From assembly GCA_034006965.1 (NCBI GenBank), contig JAVERU010000017.1:1-34499 (forward strand): a stretch of DNA of 34,499 nucleotides, in the 5' to 3' direction. This stretch comes from Perlabentimonas sp034006965. GTDB lineage: Bacteria; Bacteroidota; Bacteroidia; Bacteroidales; Tenuifilaceae. The notes under the pieces are model-generated. The model worked only from the letters and a program-made list of their open reading frames with translations. It did no database searches and was not told where the DNA came from. The translations under genes and the position numbers were made by a program. Position 1 is the stretch's first letter; each line of letters opens with the position of its first letter. Shown in pieces: positions 16,022 through 25,541 of the stretch.

Positions 16022-17314
16022 ATGAATTTTGTAAAAGAACTACAGTGGCGCGGTATGATTCACGATATGATGCCCGGCACTGAGGAGCAGCTCCAAAAGG
16101 AGCGTACCACTGCATACGTGGGAATAGACCCCACTGCCGACTCGTTGCACATTGGCCATCTAGTATCCGTTATGATGCTGAAACATCTACAGCGTTGTGG
16201 GCACAAGCCCATTGTGCTGGTGGGAGGTGCAACCGGTATGATTGGCGATCCCTCGGGAAAATCGCAGGAACGTAACCTTCTCGATGAGAAAACGCTACGC
16301 CACAATCAGGAGTGCCTAAAGAGCCAACTCTCTCGTTTCCTCGATTTCGACTCGAGCGAGCCCAATGCCGCCGTAATGGTGAATAACTACGATTGGATGA
16401 AGGAGTTCTCATTCCTCGATTTTATTCGCGACATAGGTAAGCATATCACCGTAAACTACATGATGAGCAAGGATTCGGTAAAGAAACGCATAAGCGGCGA
16501 GGCGGGTGCAGGCCTATCGTTTACCGAGTTTACATACCAGCTGGTGCAGGGTACCGATTTCCTTCATCTATACCAGACCCATGGCTGTAAGCTGCAAATG
16601 GGCGGATCGGATCAGTGGGGAAATATTACCACCGGAACCGAGCTTATCCGTCGTAAGTTGGGTGGTGAGGCGTTTGCTCTTACCTGCCCACTCATTACCA
16701 AGGCCGATGGTGGTAAGTTTGGTAAAACAGAGGAGGGCAACGTTTGGCTCGACAGGAACCTGACCTCGCCTTACAAATTCTACCAATTCTGGCTAAATAC
16801 CTCCGATGAGGATGCTGAAAAGTATATCAAGATATTCACCCTGCTTAATCAGCAAACGGTTGAGCAGCTGGTGGCCGAGCATCAGCAGGCACCCCATGAG
16901 CGTAAGCTGCAAAAGGTGCTGGCAAAGGAGCTAACCACCATGGTACATTCCGAGGAGGATTACAACACAGCTGTTGAGGCCTCACAAATCCTTTTCGGAA
17001 AATCAACCTCCGATATTTTGCACAGGATAGACGAAAATACATTTTTATCCGTTTTTGAAGGTGTACCCCTTTTCAACGTATCTAGAGAGGTGATCACCAG
17101 CGGAATTCCATTCTCAGAATTGGCGGCCGAGAAAAGTGAGATATTCCCCTCGAAGGGCGATTTGAGGAGGACAGTTAAGGGCGGCGGAGTAAGCGTTAAC
17201 AAGGAGAAGCTTGAGGATGCCGATATGGTGATAGACGCCACAAGGCTAATAAACGATAAGTATCTATTGGTTCAGAAAGGTAAAAAGAACTACTTTCTAA
17301 TAAAAGTTGATTAA
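16022..17314 (+). CDS. tyrS: Tyrosyl-tRNA synthetase
   Basis: A 430-residue class I aminoacyl-tRNA synthetase that charges tRNA-Tyr. The HIGH-type motif is HIGH at 43-46, the KMSKS-type loop is KFGKT at 232-236, and GSDQWGN near 195-201 contributes to the tyrosine/ATP pocket. The C-terminal S4 RNA-binding domain covers about 355-430 (KGDLRRTVKGGGVSVN...). Full length for the family. A polysaccharide chain-length gene follows after only 11 bp, an unusual pairing that probably gives a shared transcript. Confidence 0.97.
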   Translation: MNFVKELQWRGMIHDMMPGTEEQLQKERTTAYVGIDPTADSLHIGHLVSVMMLKHLQRCGHKPIVLVGGATGMIGDPSGKSQERNLLDEKTLRHNQECLKSQLSRFLDFDSSEPNAAVMVNNYDWMKEFSFLDFIRDIGKHITVNYMMSKDSVKKRISGEAGAGLSFTEFTYQLVQGTDFLHLYQTHGCKLQMGGSDQWGNITTGTELIRRKLGGEAFALTCPLITKADGGKFGKTEEGNVWLDRNLTSPYKFYQFWLNTSDEDAEKYIKIFTLLNQQTVEQLVAEHQQAPHERKLQKVLAKELTTMVHSEEDYNTAVEASQILFGKSTSDILHRIDENTFLSVFEGVPLFNVSREVITSGIPFSELAAEKSEIFPSKGDLRRTVKGGGVSVNKEKLEDADMVIDATRLINDKYLLVQKGKKNYFLIKVD

Positions 17315-17325
17315 AAGGTTGAGCA

Positions 17326-18351
17326 ATGGAAAAGGAGCTACCCGATTTTAATCTGAATGGAACAAATCTGGTTCAGATGATTTGGCAACGACGCACGGTT
17401 TTTGTTCTTATTGGGGCAATAGCCTTTGCGCTATCGTTAGTGGTTTCATTCCTCATAACACCACAGTTTAAATCCACGGCTGTGCTTATCCCTGCCGCAT
17501 CAACACAAGCGGCTAAGGATATTTTTGTGGCATCTCGTGCCAAAGGGCTTACCGTTTTTGGCGATGACGAGGAGGTGGAGCACCTCATACAGATCCTTTC
17601 GTCGGAAAGGTTGCGTAGGCACATCATTATTGAATTTAACCTGTTTGAACATTACGGCATTAATCCCGACGAGAAGTTTGCGTGGCATAAAGTAAACCGA
17701 GCGTATAATGGCAACATCTCATTCAGACCGTCGCGTTACCGCTCGGTGATGATTGAGGTTTACGATAACGACCCCCTTATGGCAGCCAAGCTGGCCAATG
17801 CCATTGTGGTGGCAGCCGATAGCCTAACCCGTGAGGCCAAGCGCCTAGTAGCACAAAAAGCCCTCGATGTGTTGGAGTATCACTACCAGCAAACCCTTTC
17901 GGAAGCCTATCGGATTGATGACAGCTTATCGTTTGTAATGTCACAAGGGGTGCTCGATTTACCTTACCAAGCCAAGGAGGTCACAAAGGTTTACGTTGAG
18001 GCTCTTGCAAACAATAGCACCTCCGCCTCATCGCGTATCGAGGGGTATATGGATGTGCTAGCATTGCACGGCGCCCGTTTTACCCGTTTCTTTAACGATG
18101 TGCAGTACAAGTCGCTACAGCTAAAGGATATGCAGGAGAATTTGCATATCCTAAGGGCCGAAGCCGAGGGGTTAATCCCGTCGCAGTTTGTAATTGACTG
18201 GGCGTACCCCGCCGATAAAAAAGCCAAGCCCAAAAAGTTGGTAATTGTTGTTGCGGCAACTTTATCTGCAATTTTTTTCTCATTATTCCTGTTTGTACTT
18301 GTTGATTTTTTTAGGCGATCGATAAACCCACCCCGCATTGCAAAGGAGTAG
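17326..18351 (+). CDS. Wzz-like polysaccharide chain-length/export protein
   Basis: 341 residues with the Wzz topology: a short cytoplasmic N-terminus, TM1 at about 24-45, a large periplasmic domain with coiled-coil helices (about 60-300), and TM2 at about 304-326. There is no C-terminal tyrosine kinase domain. Proteins of this type set polymer length in O-antigen or exopolysaccharide assembly. The neighbouring O-antigen ligase/polymerase gene overlaps by 14 bp, which supports a joint role at the inner membrane. The expected glycosyltransferases and flippase are absent from the window. Confidence 0.85.
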   Translation: MEKELPDFNLNGTNLVQMIWQRRTVFVLIGAIAFALSLVVSFLITPQFKSTAVLIPAASTQAAKDIFVASRAKGLTVFGDDEEVEHLIQILSSERLRRHIIIEFNLFEHYGINPDEKFAWHKVNRAYNGNISFRPSRYRSVMIEVYDNDPLMAAKLANAIVVAADSLTREAKRLVAQKALDVLEYHYQQTLSEAYRIDDSLSFVMSQGVLDLPYQAKEVTKVYVEALANNSTSASSRIEGYMDVLALHGARFTRFFNDVQYKSLQLKDMQENLHILRAEAEGLIPSQFVIDWAYPADKKAKPKKLVIVVAATLSAIFFSLFLFVLVDFFRRSINPPRIAKE

Positions 18352-19792
18352 GATTGAAATATGGCTTGTTGTTCTCTTTAGCCTGTTATTCATTGCGGTC
18401 AACAGCTTTTTGCTCTACAGGCAATCGTACTTAGTAAGCGCAGCCCCCTTTTTGCTGCTGGTGACCGTGTGGGTATTTTTTGCACCCACCAAGCTGTTCT
18501 TTGCCCTAGCATTTCTCGCTCCCCTATCCATACCTTTACGCAGGTTAGTCCCTGGGTTACCCTTTGATTTTTGGTTTCCCACGGAGCCTATGCTGGTTTT
18601 CCTTTTGATTATGCTTATTCTTAAATCGTTGAAGGAAGGATATTTCAGGCGTGAACTATTGGTACACCCCGTGTTTCTTTCTATGCTGTTTTATTTGGGT
18701 TGGCTTCTAATTACAACGGTTACCAGCGAGATGCCGCTAGTATCAATTAAATACTTTCTGGTACGTTTTTGGTTCATTGGGGTGTTTTTCTATTTAGCCT
18801 ACATGCTATTTGTGCAGGATAGCAAGAATATTAATCGGTTTTTACAATTTTATATTTTGGGGCTCCTTATTGTTGCTGTTTTAAGCCTTATAAAGCAGGC
18901 ACAGTATGGCTTGTTTGACCATAAGGTTGCCCATGGGGCATCGGCACCATTCTTTATCGATCACACCTCATACGGGGCTGCTTTGGCCTTTGCTATTCCT
19001 GTAGCCATTGCTTTGGCAGTTAATGCCTCCAATAGGATATTTAAAAGGATACTATGGGTGCTATCTGCCTTTTTTGTTGTGGCGCTTTTGCTCTCGTATT
19101 CCAGGGCAGCTTGGTTAAGTTTAATTGCTGGGGCAGGCGTATGGTTTCTTATCCTATTTAAGATTCGTTTTCGCAGCATAATCATTACTCTAGGCTTAAT
19201 GCTGGCAGTATTTTTTACTTTTCAGGATGATATACTTTGGCGTTTGGAGCGCAATACCACCGATTCCAGCGGCGATTTTACAGAGCACGTTCAGTCTATC
19301 ATTAATATTAAGTCTGATGCTTCTAACCTAGAACGGATAAACAGATGGGATGCAGCGCTGGCTATGTTTAGGGAGAGACCGTTTTTTGGATGGGGCCCCG
19401 GCACCTATCAGTTTCAGTACGCTCCATTCCAAATGAGTTACAACAAAACCATTATAAGTACAAACTTTGGTACAGGCGGTAATGCCCATAGCGAGTACTT
19501 AGGGCTAATGTCCGAGGCTGGCTTGCCAGCATTGATAGGTTTTGTGCTGATCATTGTTTTTATCCTTGTGGCTGGGCTAAGGCTGATTGTTAACCCAAGA
19601 GTTGGTCGCAAAGAGAGAAATATTGCGATAGCATGCCTTGTGGGGCTTGTGACCTATATTTTCCACGGATTTCTTAACAATTTTCTCGATGCCGATAAAA
19701 TTGCAGCTGTTTTTTGGGGTTTTATGGCAATTATAGTGGCGCTGGAACGGAAGGTTGTGCAAGGGGCAATTGAAGAGAGTAAAGGGGCTTAA
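18338..19792 (+). CDS. O-antigen ligase/polymerase family membrane protein
   Basis: 484 residues with about 12 TM segments and a Wzy_C (WaaL-type) domain. The periplasmic loop includes RINRWDAALAMFRERPFFGWGPGTY (near 330-355) and HSEYLGLMSEAGLP (near 386-400), where family members carry the essential Arg and His. It would join or polymerise glycans on a lipid carrier. The start is odd. No ATG is available; the frame opens at TTG 18338, inside the wzz gene (14-bp overlap). An AAGGAG at 18343-18348 could instead serve an ATT at 18353. Translational coupling with wzz is likely. Confidence 0.87.
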   Translation: MQRSRIEIWLVVLFSLLFIAVNSFLLYRQSYLVSAAPFLLLVTVWVFFAPTKLFFALAFLAPLSIPLRRLVPGLPFDFWFPTEPMLVFLLIMLILKSLKEGYFRRELLVHPVFLSMLFYLGWLLITTVTSEMPLVSIKYFLVRFWFIGVFFYLAYMLFVQDSKNINRFLQFYILGLLIVAVLSLIKQAQYGLFDHKVAHGASAPFFIDHTSYGAALAFAIPVAIALAVNASNRIFKRILWVLSAFFVVALLLSYSRAAWLSLIAGAGVWFLILFKIRFRSIIITLGLMLAVFFTFQDDILWRLERNTTDSSGDFTEHVQSIINIKSDASNLERINRWDAALAMFRERPFFGWGPGTYQFQYAPFQMSYNKTIISTNFGTGGNAHSEYLGLMSEAGLPALIGFVLIIVFILVAGLRLIVNPRVGRKERNIAIACLVGLVTYIFHGFLNNFLDADKIAAVFWGFMAIIVALERKVVQGAIEESKGA

Positions 19793-19800
19793 TAGATGTT

Positions 19801-21033
19801 CTATCGAAACTCAAATCCTAGTATCGATATATCATCAAAGATTTGTATAGTGTTCGACTCTTCTTGCTCAACCCTAATGTTTACAATCTCGTTCACATTG
19901 TCGGCGATGCTCGAGTTATTCCCAATGCATTCATCAACAATGCTCTGATCCATAATTACTTTTCCTTCCATAGAGAATTCTACTAAACCATCGGTGTAGC
20001 AAATTAGCTTTGAGGGAGAGGTCACCCTTAACGATCCCACATTCATAACCGGAATTTCATCAACCATACCAAGTCCAACACACCCGTTGGTAAGCTGCTT
20101 ACATTCTTTGGTTCTGGTGTCGAAAAAAACTGGGGGGTTGTGCCCTGCGTTGATGTACTCAAGGGTTTTGCGATTGGGGTTGTACCTGCCAATAAATAGG
20201 GTGATAAAACGCTCGCCTTTGGCAGCACCCAGTACCCGAGCGTTAAGCTTTTCAACAAGGCCTGTAAGGGTGATATCGTAAGTGAATAGAGCCCTTAGGT
20301 TGGCCTGAAAGTTCGACATAAGTATTGCAGCCGCCATCCCCTTCCCCGACACATCGGCTATGCAGAAACCAATCTCATCTCGCTCTAGTGGTATCACATC
20401 GTAAAAATCGCCGCCAACCTCGGCGTGTGGATGGTAGTACGAGTGGATTTTCACGTTGCTGGTTTGGGGTAGGTCTTCTTGGTTGGGGATTAGCAAGTTC
20501 TGCATTTTCGAGGCCAATTCAAGTTCCTTCTTCATGGCCTCCTGTTCCAAGGTTTTATGGAAAAGCCTAAGGTTTTCAATTGCAACGAATATTATTATGG
20601 AGAGCGTTTGTACAAAGTTGAGGTGCTTAATGGTGGCGCTAACGCCCTTGGCCTCGTCCTTGGTGTCGGCAATAAGGATGTAGGCTAACGCCTGATTGCC
20701 CTGAACAACAGGGATAATAATATCGAATTCCTGTAGAATTCTGTTGGCCGAGGTGCTTACAAATGTGATGTCATCAAAGCAAAGCAAGTCCCTTTCGGGA
20801 TCAATTTGCGAGCTTATGGTTTCGGGGCAGTTGGTTGACAGTAATAGCTGCCATCTCTCCTCGAACTTAAAAAAGAGAACTCGGTCAATCTCCAGATCAT
20901 CGTTTAGGATGGTACGAAACCTGTCCATTAGGTCTTCGGTTCTCATCTCCCCACTTATGGCTTGCGCCATGCTTAGCAGCGTGTTGAGTTTGAAGGTGCT
21001 GAGTTTTAATCGTTTAGATGAATTGAAAGACAT
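19801..21033 (-). CDS. GAF-SpoIIE serine phosphatase (RsbU-like)
   Basis: 410 residues. An N-terminal GAF-like sensory domain (about 20-165) is followed by a short coiled helix and a PP2C/SpoIIE phosphatase domain (about 190-408). Metal-site motifs are visible: EVGGDFYDVI near 205-214, ADVSGKGMAAAILM near 227-240, INAGHNPP near 300-307 and YTDGLVE near 347-353. Such enzymes usually dephosphorylate anti-sigma-factor antagonists in partner-switching; no antagonist or anti-sigma kinase gene is adjacent. It converges with the O-antigen ligase gene, with 8 bp between the stops. Confidence 0.9.
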   Translation of the reverse strand: MSFNSSKRLKLSTFKLNTLLSMAQAISGEMRTEDLMDRFRTILNDDLEIDRVLFFKFEERWQLLLSTNCPETISSQIDPERDLLCFDDITFVSTSANRILQEFDIIIPVVQGNQALAYILIADTKDEAKGVSATIKHLNFVQTLSIIIFVAIENLRLFHKTLEQEAMKKELELASKMQNLLIPNQEDLPQTSNVKIHSYYHPHAEVGGDFYDVIPLERDEIGFCIADVSGKGMAAAILMSNFQANLRALFTYDITLTGLVEKLNARVLGAAKGERFITLFIGRYNPNRKTLEYINAGHNPPVFFDTRTKECKQLTNGCVGLGMVDEIPVMNVGSLRVTSPSKLICYTDGLVEFSMEGKVIMDQSIVDECIGNNSSIADNVNEIVNIRVEQEESNTIQIFDDISILGFEFR

Positions 21034-21100
21034 AATGCTTAGGTTAGTTTATACCAGCCTTACCAAGGAATTATGCACTTGTATACAATGGTATAAGATA

Positions 21101-21141
21101 CAAAAAAATTTATCCCCAAGGCAGATTGTGGGGATAAATTT
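21101..21141 (-). terminator. Rho-independent terminator after efp
   Basis: A perfect 12-bp stem (21106-21117 with 21130-21141, AAATTTATCCCC/GGGGATAAATTT) followed on the minus strand by an uninterrupted T run. It lies 21 nt after the efp stop. Confidence 0.8.
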
Positions 21142-21161
21142 GTTTATAGGTAAGCTTCGCG

Positions 21162-21728
21162 CTACTTTACCCTTTCGGAGTATTCGCGGGAGCGAGTATC
21201 AATCCTAATCTTCTCGCCTATCTCAATAAATAGTGGTACGTTAATGATTGCACCTGTCTCAAGGGTGGCTGGTTTAAGGGCTGTTGACGAAGCGGTATCG
21301 CCCCTAAGGCCCGGCTCTGTATAGGTAACCTCTAGCTCAACAAAGGGTGGTAGTTCGCAGGATAGAATGCTTTCATTCTCGGCGTGTACCATTATCTCAA
21401 CACCCTGCCCCTCTTTCATCAGATCAGTACCATCCACCTGTTCCTTTTGAAGGGTAATTTGTTCAAAGGTTTCAAGATGCATAAAATGATAGCCTGTTTC
21501 GTCCTTGTAAAGGAACTGGTATGGGCGGCGCTCAATGCGAACGGTGTTAATCTTTACCCCAGCATTAAAGGTATTCTCTAGTATTTTACCTGTCTCTAGG
21601 TTTTTCATCTTGGTGCGAACAAAGGCGGCGCCCTTGCCTGGTTTTACGTGCTGGAACTGAACAATGGTGTAAAGTTTACCATTGAACTCTAAACACAATC
21701 CGTTTCTAAAATCTGCTGTTGTTGCCAT
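21162..21728 (-). CDS. efp: Translation elongation factor P
   Basis: A 188-residue factor of three beta-barrel domains that relieves ribosome stalling at proline runs. The loop KPGKGAAFVRTK (29-40) carries lysine K32 at the tip, the usual modification site. The C-terminal domain with EPGLRGDTASSTALKPATLETG...VPLFIEIGEKIRIDTRSREYSERV is complete. No modification enzyme gene is nearby. It has its own promoter element (21760-21767) and terminator (21101-21141), so it is monocistronic. Confidence 0.96.
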   Translation of the reverse strand: MATTADFRNGLCLEFNGKLYTIVQFQHVKPGKGAAFVRTKMKNLETGKILENTFNAGVKINTVRIERRPYQFLYKDETGYHFMHLETFEQITLQKEQVDGTDLMKEGQGVEIMVHAENESILSCELPPFVELEVTYTEPGLRGDTASSTALKPATLETGAIINVPLFIEIGEKIRIDTRSREYSERVK

Positions 21729-21759
21729 ATCTATTTATCTACTATTATGAATTCGGGGG

Positions 21760-21767
21760 CAAAAATA
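21760..21767 (-). promoter_or_regulatory. -7 element (TATTTTTG) for efp
   Basis: An exact TAnnTTTG on the minus strand, 31 nt before the efp ATG. Confidence 0.5.
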
Positions 21768-21937
21768 GTAAAATAGCTTTTGGGGTAAGAGTGTTTTACC
21801 CTTTTTTTTGATGTTCTATTTTGATTTTTCGACGGTTAGGGCACCAATCCCTTGCAGGTATGCCTGTAGGAGATTGCATCGTTATGGCAAAATTGCAGAA
21901 GTATTCTAAAATCATGCTATCGCTATGCAAGAAGGCT

Positions 21938-22654
21938 TTAGTTGCCCCCAAGCACCTTGTTTTTAGCCACGGTTGCTACAAAATCCTTCAGATAAAGAGG
22001 CTCAAAGTAAGCAACATCGACAAATTGTTGGTGATTGAAACGTTCGGTTGCTAGAGGAAGCATAAACTTTGCTGAGGGTAAAAAATCATCAACGAATAAT
22101 GCGTTAGGCGAGCTAAGCATTGCTTTGGCCTTTTGCGAGCCATTTCCCAAGAAAAGCATTCTCTTTGATGTGAGCGTTTCGGCAAACGATTTTTCATCGA
22201 GAATCTTTGCTTCTACCTCTGATAACGGTTGGCCATGTGTATCGAAAAATTGAGTGTACACCTCCATTCTTCGGGCATCAATCATTGGGCAAATGATATC
22301 GAGAGTAAGGGTTGGCCTTTGCTTACCAAGCCATTCTATGGCTCCATGTGCCATCGAGTCGAGGCTGCCAATGGCAATAAGTGGTATTCCGGCACCAAAG
22401 CATATACCCTTAGCGGCCGATACACCAATACGTAGGCCGGTGTAGGAACCTGGCCCCTTGCTTACTGCAACAGCAGCCAAATCGGAAGCCTGTAATCCTT
22501 GCTCATTAAGAAGCTCCTGCGAAAAAACGGTAAGATTTTTTGCGTGGTTGTTGTTGGGCTCATGGTTCTCCCTAATGCCCAAAAGCTCCTGGCCAAAGCC
22601 AAGAGCTACTGAGCAAGTATTAGTGCCCGATTCTATGCAAAGGATCGGTTTCAT
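21938..22654 (-). CDS. tsaB: tRNA threonylcarbamoyladenosine biosynthesis protein TsaB
   Basis: A 238-residue ASKHA-fold protein, partner of TsaD in making t6A37 in ANN-decoding tRNAs. The start ILCIESGTNTCSVALG (4-19) and SKGPGSYTGLRIGVSAAKGICFG (about 69-91) are the family's signatures. The TsaD, TsaE and TsaC genes are not in the window. It is the last gene of an operon behind an outer-membrane efflux protein and an adaptor, 13 bp after the adaptor stop; the link to efflux seems positional only. Confidence 0.93.
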   Translation of the reverse strand: MKPILCIESGTNTCSVALGFGQELLGIRENHEPNNNHAKNLTVFSQELLNEQGLQASDLAAVAVSKGPGSYTGLRIGVSAAKGICFGAGIPLIAIGSLDSMAHGAIEWLGKQRPTLTLDIICPMIDARRMEVYTQFFDTHGQPLSEVEAKILDEKSFAETLTSKRMLFLGNGSQKAKAMLSSPNALFVDDFLPSAKFMLPLATERFNHQQFVDVAYFEPLYLKDFVATVAKNKVLGGN

Positions 22655-22667
22655 ATATTATCATTGT

Positions 22668-23963
22668 TTACTGGAATAGTTTACCCTGTTCTACCTTTTT
22701 CACCAGCTTACCATCTTCAAGCCTACGCGAAATTGCGCTAAATGGAGCAACCACAACCTCCTCTTCACCATCGAGACCACTGGTAATCTCAATGTTGCGG
22801 TTGTCTTGAATTCCTGTGGTTACCCTTACCATCCGTGCTGTATCGCCTGCAGCAATAAATACCACCTCAATGGGCTTTGGTGCTCCCTCCGAAGCTTGGT
22901 TGCTATTACTCTGTGGCTGAGAGTCGTTGCCCTTAGTGGCAGCGGGTATGGTGTCGGCACGTGTGGTAACTGCTTGGATTGGAATGGTGAGTATATTGGC
23001 CTTGGTCATGGTTTGAATATCAACAGTGGTTGACATCCCAGGCCTAAATGGGTTTGGTTGGTTAGGTTTTATCAGGTGATTGTACGAATTTTCCAGTAGG
23101 AATATTCGCACCTCAAAGGTTGTAACCTGGTCGGTAGCAACACCTGTAATGCTTGCCGAATTTGCTATTTGAGTTACCACACCCTTAAAGGTTTGGTCGG
23201 GGTATGCATCAACATAGATCAGCGATGTGTCTCTGAGCTTTACCCTTACAATGTCGTTCTCGTTAACGCTAACCCGTGCCTCCATTCTCGATAAATTGGC
23301 TATGCGGAGTATTTCCGTTCCTGCCATTTGGGCTGTTCCCACTACGCGTTCACCTAGCTCCACGCTAAGCTTCGAGATTGTACCACTCATTGGAGCATAG
23401 ATGGTTGTCTTGTTAAGGTTCTCGTTGGCCTCTTTAAGTGAGGCCTCGGCGCTCTCCACATTGAATAAAGCGGCTTTTACGTCGGCCTGTGCAACATGAT
23501 AGCTGGTTTTCACATTCTCAAAGTCAGACTCGGAGATGGCCTTCTGCTCAAACAGCTTCTTGTTCCGATTGTAGGCAAGCTCCGATTGCTGTAGCTGCGC
23601 CTGCGCCTGTGTTAGCCTAGCTTTTGCAGAATTTACCGCTGCTTCGGCTCTCTCCCTCATCGAGATATAGGTGTCGGGTTTAATGCGGCAAAGGAGCTGT
23701 CCGCGCGTAACATTATCACCCTCTTTTATCGGAAGTTCAATAATTTCGCCCGATACCTCTGGGCTAATCTTAACCTCAACCTCGGGTTGGATTTTTCCGT
23801 TGGCCGATATGCTTTCAATAATTGTTCTGAACTCTGGCTTTTCAACAACTACATCAATGGTTTCGGGTTTACCGAACTTCCCCGATTTCTTGCCTACTAT
23901 GGCTACTACTATCAGTATAACAACTGCAACTATTAGGAATCGGAATAATTTTTTATTTTTCAT
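22668..23963 (-). CDS. Efflux periplasmic adaptor (HlyD/MacA-like membrane fusion protein)
   Basis: 431 residues. An N-terminal TM anchor (7-24) precedes the lipoyl/barrel half GKIQPEVEVKISPEVSGEIIELPIKEGDNVTRGQLLC (about 55-92). A long alpha-helical hairpin (about 95-185) is followed by the second lipoyl half (TIYAPMSGTISKLSVELGERV) and a beta-barrel/membrane-proximal domain. It bridges an inner-membrane pump and TolC. A TolC gene lies 13 bp upstream. The expected MacB/ABC or RND pump is absent here; the next gene is tsaB. The pump may be encoded elsewhere. Confidence 0.92.
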   Translation of the reverse strand: MKNKKLFRFLIVAVVILIVVAIVGKKSGKFGKPETIDVVVEKPEFRTIIESISANGKIQPEVEVKISPEVSGEIIELPIKEGDNVTRGQLLCRIKPDTYISMRERAEAAVNSAKARLTQAQAQLQQSELAYNRNKKLFEQKAISESDFENVKTSYHVAQADVKAALFNVESAEASLKEANENLNKTTIYAPMSGTISKLSVELGERVVGTAQMAGTEILRIANLSRMEARVSVNENDIVRVKLRDTSLIYVDAYPDQTFKGVVTQIANSASITGVATDQVTTFEVRIFLLENSYNHLIKPNQPNPFRPGMSTTVDIQTMTKANILTIPIQAVTTRADTIPAATKGNDSQPQSNSNQASEGAPKPIEVVFIAAGDTARMVRVTTGIQDNRNIEITSGLDGEEEVVVAPFSAISRRLEDGKLVKKVEQGKLFQ

Positions 23964-23976
23964 AATTTGATAAATA

Positions 23977-25317
23977 TTATAGGCTTAAAGGGTTTCCTTG
24001 ATAGAAGTCGAGTATTTTCGATTTGAATATGAATTCGTACTTGGCGCTAAGCAGGTCAGCCTCGGCTTTGGTTAAGCGCGTTTTGGCTGTGGTGTAGTCC
24101 AAGGAGTTAACCAAGCCCAGGTTAAAACGATGCTCTGCGTATCGGAAAGCTTCCTCAAGGGCTTTAACATTTTTGCTTGTAGCATTATACTTTTTTAGCG
24201 CAGCCATTGCGTCGGTGTAGGCTTGTTGAATATCCTTGTAAAGTATATTTTTCTCTTGCTCCAAGTTGTATCGCGCATTGTCGAGCGAAATAAATGCATT
24301 GGAGATAGAGGTTTTCACTTGCCATCCGTTGAAAATGGGTATCGAAAGGTTTAGCCCTATGCTTAAGCTGGCATTATCCTTAATCTGATCCATAAATGGA
24401 TCTTCGGATACAAGGGGGTTGCTCTTTAGAAACCGGCGCGAGCCGGAGCTGTAGCTGGTACCCAGCGACAACCTTGGGCTTTGTCCTCCTTTGGCGATTT
24501 GAACACCTTTCTCTGCACTGTTTACCCTTAAGCTCGCGCCTTTAATTTGAGGTAGAAAGTTCAACGCTTGATCAAACACATTATTTGGTGAGCTGGCCGG
24601 GATAGTTTCATCAAAGCCTGTAAGGTTCGGGGTTTCAACTGTAAACCCCTCGGTGGATTTAATGTCGAGAAATTGTGTAAGGGTAAGGTACGATAGCTCC
24701 AGCTGATTTTGGGTGTTTACCAGCTGCAACTCATCTGATGCAAGCTGGGCCTCAATCTCAAGCAAGTTGCCCTCGGGAAGGCTTCCCGCATTAACCAGCT
24801 GCTTGGTTCTTTCGATTTGCATCGAAGTGAGCTCCATTTGCTTTTTGGCAGTTTCAACCAGCTCCTGGCTGAAGAGGATCTGCAGGTATGCAGCGGCAAT
24901 ATTAAGGGAGATATTGTTCCGAAGCTTTTCCACATCGCTAATGGTGGCCATTAGGTTAAAGTAATCCTGCTTGCGCGAGTTCATTATTTGTAACCCATTA
25001 AAGAGGGTTACATTAGAGTTCACCGAGAAGCTTGTCGCTTCCATATCCTGCGAAACGGTGTTGGTGCCATAGTCGATAGCACGGCCAAAGCTGTAGTTGT
25101 GGTTCACCGAAGCATTTAGGTTTGGGTAAGCGCTTAGCTTTGACCGGGTCAGCTGGTTTTCACTTACCTTCACGTTAAGCTCCTGTTGCTTAATCTGAAT
25201 ATTGTTCTCAAGTGCGTATTCGATGCAACGTTCAAGGCTCCAAGTTTCTTGACCAACGGAGCTGCTTGCAATGAACAGTAAGACTAAGGGTAAGGCTAGG
25301 TTAACAATTCGAAGCAT
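23977..25317 (-). CDS. TolC-family outer-membrane efflux protein
   Basis: 446 residues with an N-terminal signal peptide (1-22, cleavage near SSVGQ-E). Two tandem outer-membrane efflux repeats follow (about 27-215 and 235-435), each with long amphipathic helices. WSLERCIEYALENNIQIKQQEL is the typical first helix. It forms the outer-membrane channel for the downstream adaptor. It is the first gene of the tolC-adaptor-tsaB operon; a TATCTTCG element at 25344-25351 on the minus strand is a possible promoter. Confidence 0.93.
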   Translation of the reverse strand: MLRIVNLALPLVLLFIASSSVGQETWSLERCIEYALENNIQIKQQELNVKVSENQLTRSKLSAYPNLNASVNHNYSFGRAIDYGTNTVSQDMEATSFSVNSNVTLFNGLQIMNSRKQDYFNLMATISDVEKLRNNISLNIAAAYLQILFSQELVETAKKQMELTSMQIERTKQLVNAGSLPEGNLLEIEAQLASDELQLVNTQNQLELSYLTLTQFLDIKSTEGFTVETPNLTGFDETIPASSPNNVFDQALNFLPQIKGASLRVNSAEKGVQIAKGGQSPRLSLGTSYSSGSRRFLKSNPLVSEDPFMDQIKDNASLSIGLNLSIPIFNGWQVKTSISNAFISLDNARYNLEQEKNILYKDIQQAYTDAMAALKKYNATSKNVKALEEAFRYAEHRFNLGLVNSLDYTTAKTRLTKAEADLLSAKYEFIFKSKILDFYQGNPLSL

Positions 25318-25491
25318 AGGGCGTATAGTTTCAAAATAATTTACGAAGATAAATGTTTATTCAATAGTATGGATGAAAAAAAGCTAAAGGTTTAGTTTTA
25401 TCAAAAAACACACCTACATTTATCAATTAGGTTTAAGTATCAATTCTTGATTATCTGCTTTACTATTACTCACCAGCTGTGGAGCTAACCA

Positions 25492-25523
25492 CGAAAGGCA
25501 ATCCTGCGTTGGATTGCCTTTCG
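25492..25523 (-). terminator. Strong hairpin downstream of the AbgT gene
   Basis: A perfect 13-bp stem CGAAAGGCAATCC/GGATTGCCTTTCG with a 6-nt loop, starting 18 nt after the abgT stop. It lacks a T run, so it may act as a 3'-stabilising structure or a Rho-assisted terminator. Confidence 0.5.
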
Positions 25524-25541
25524 TTACGTTTAAGGTATTAT

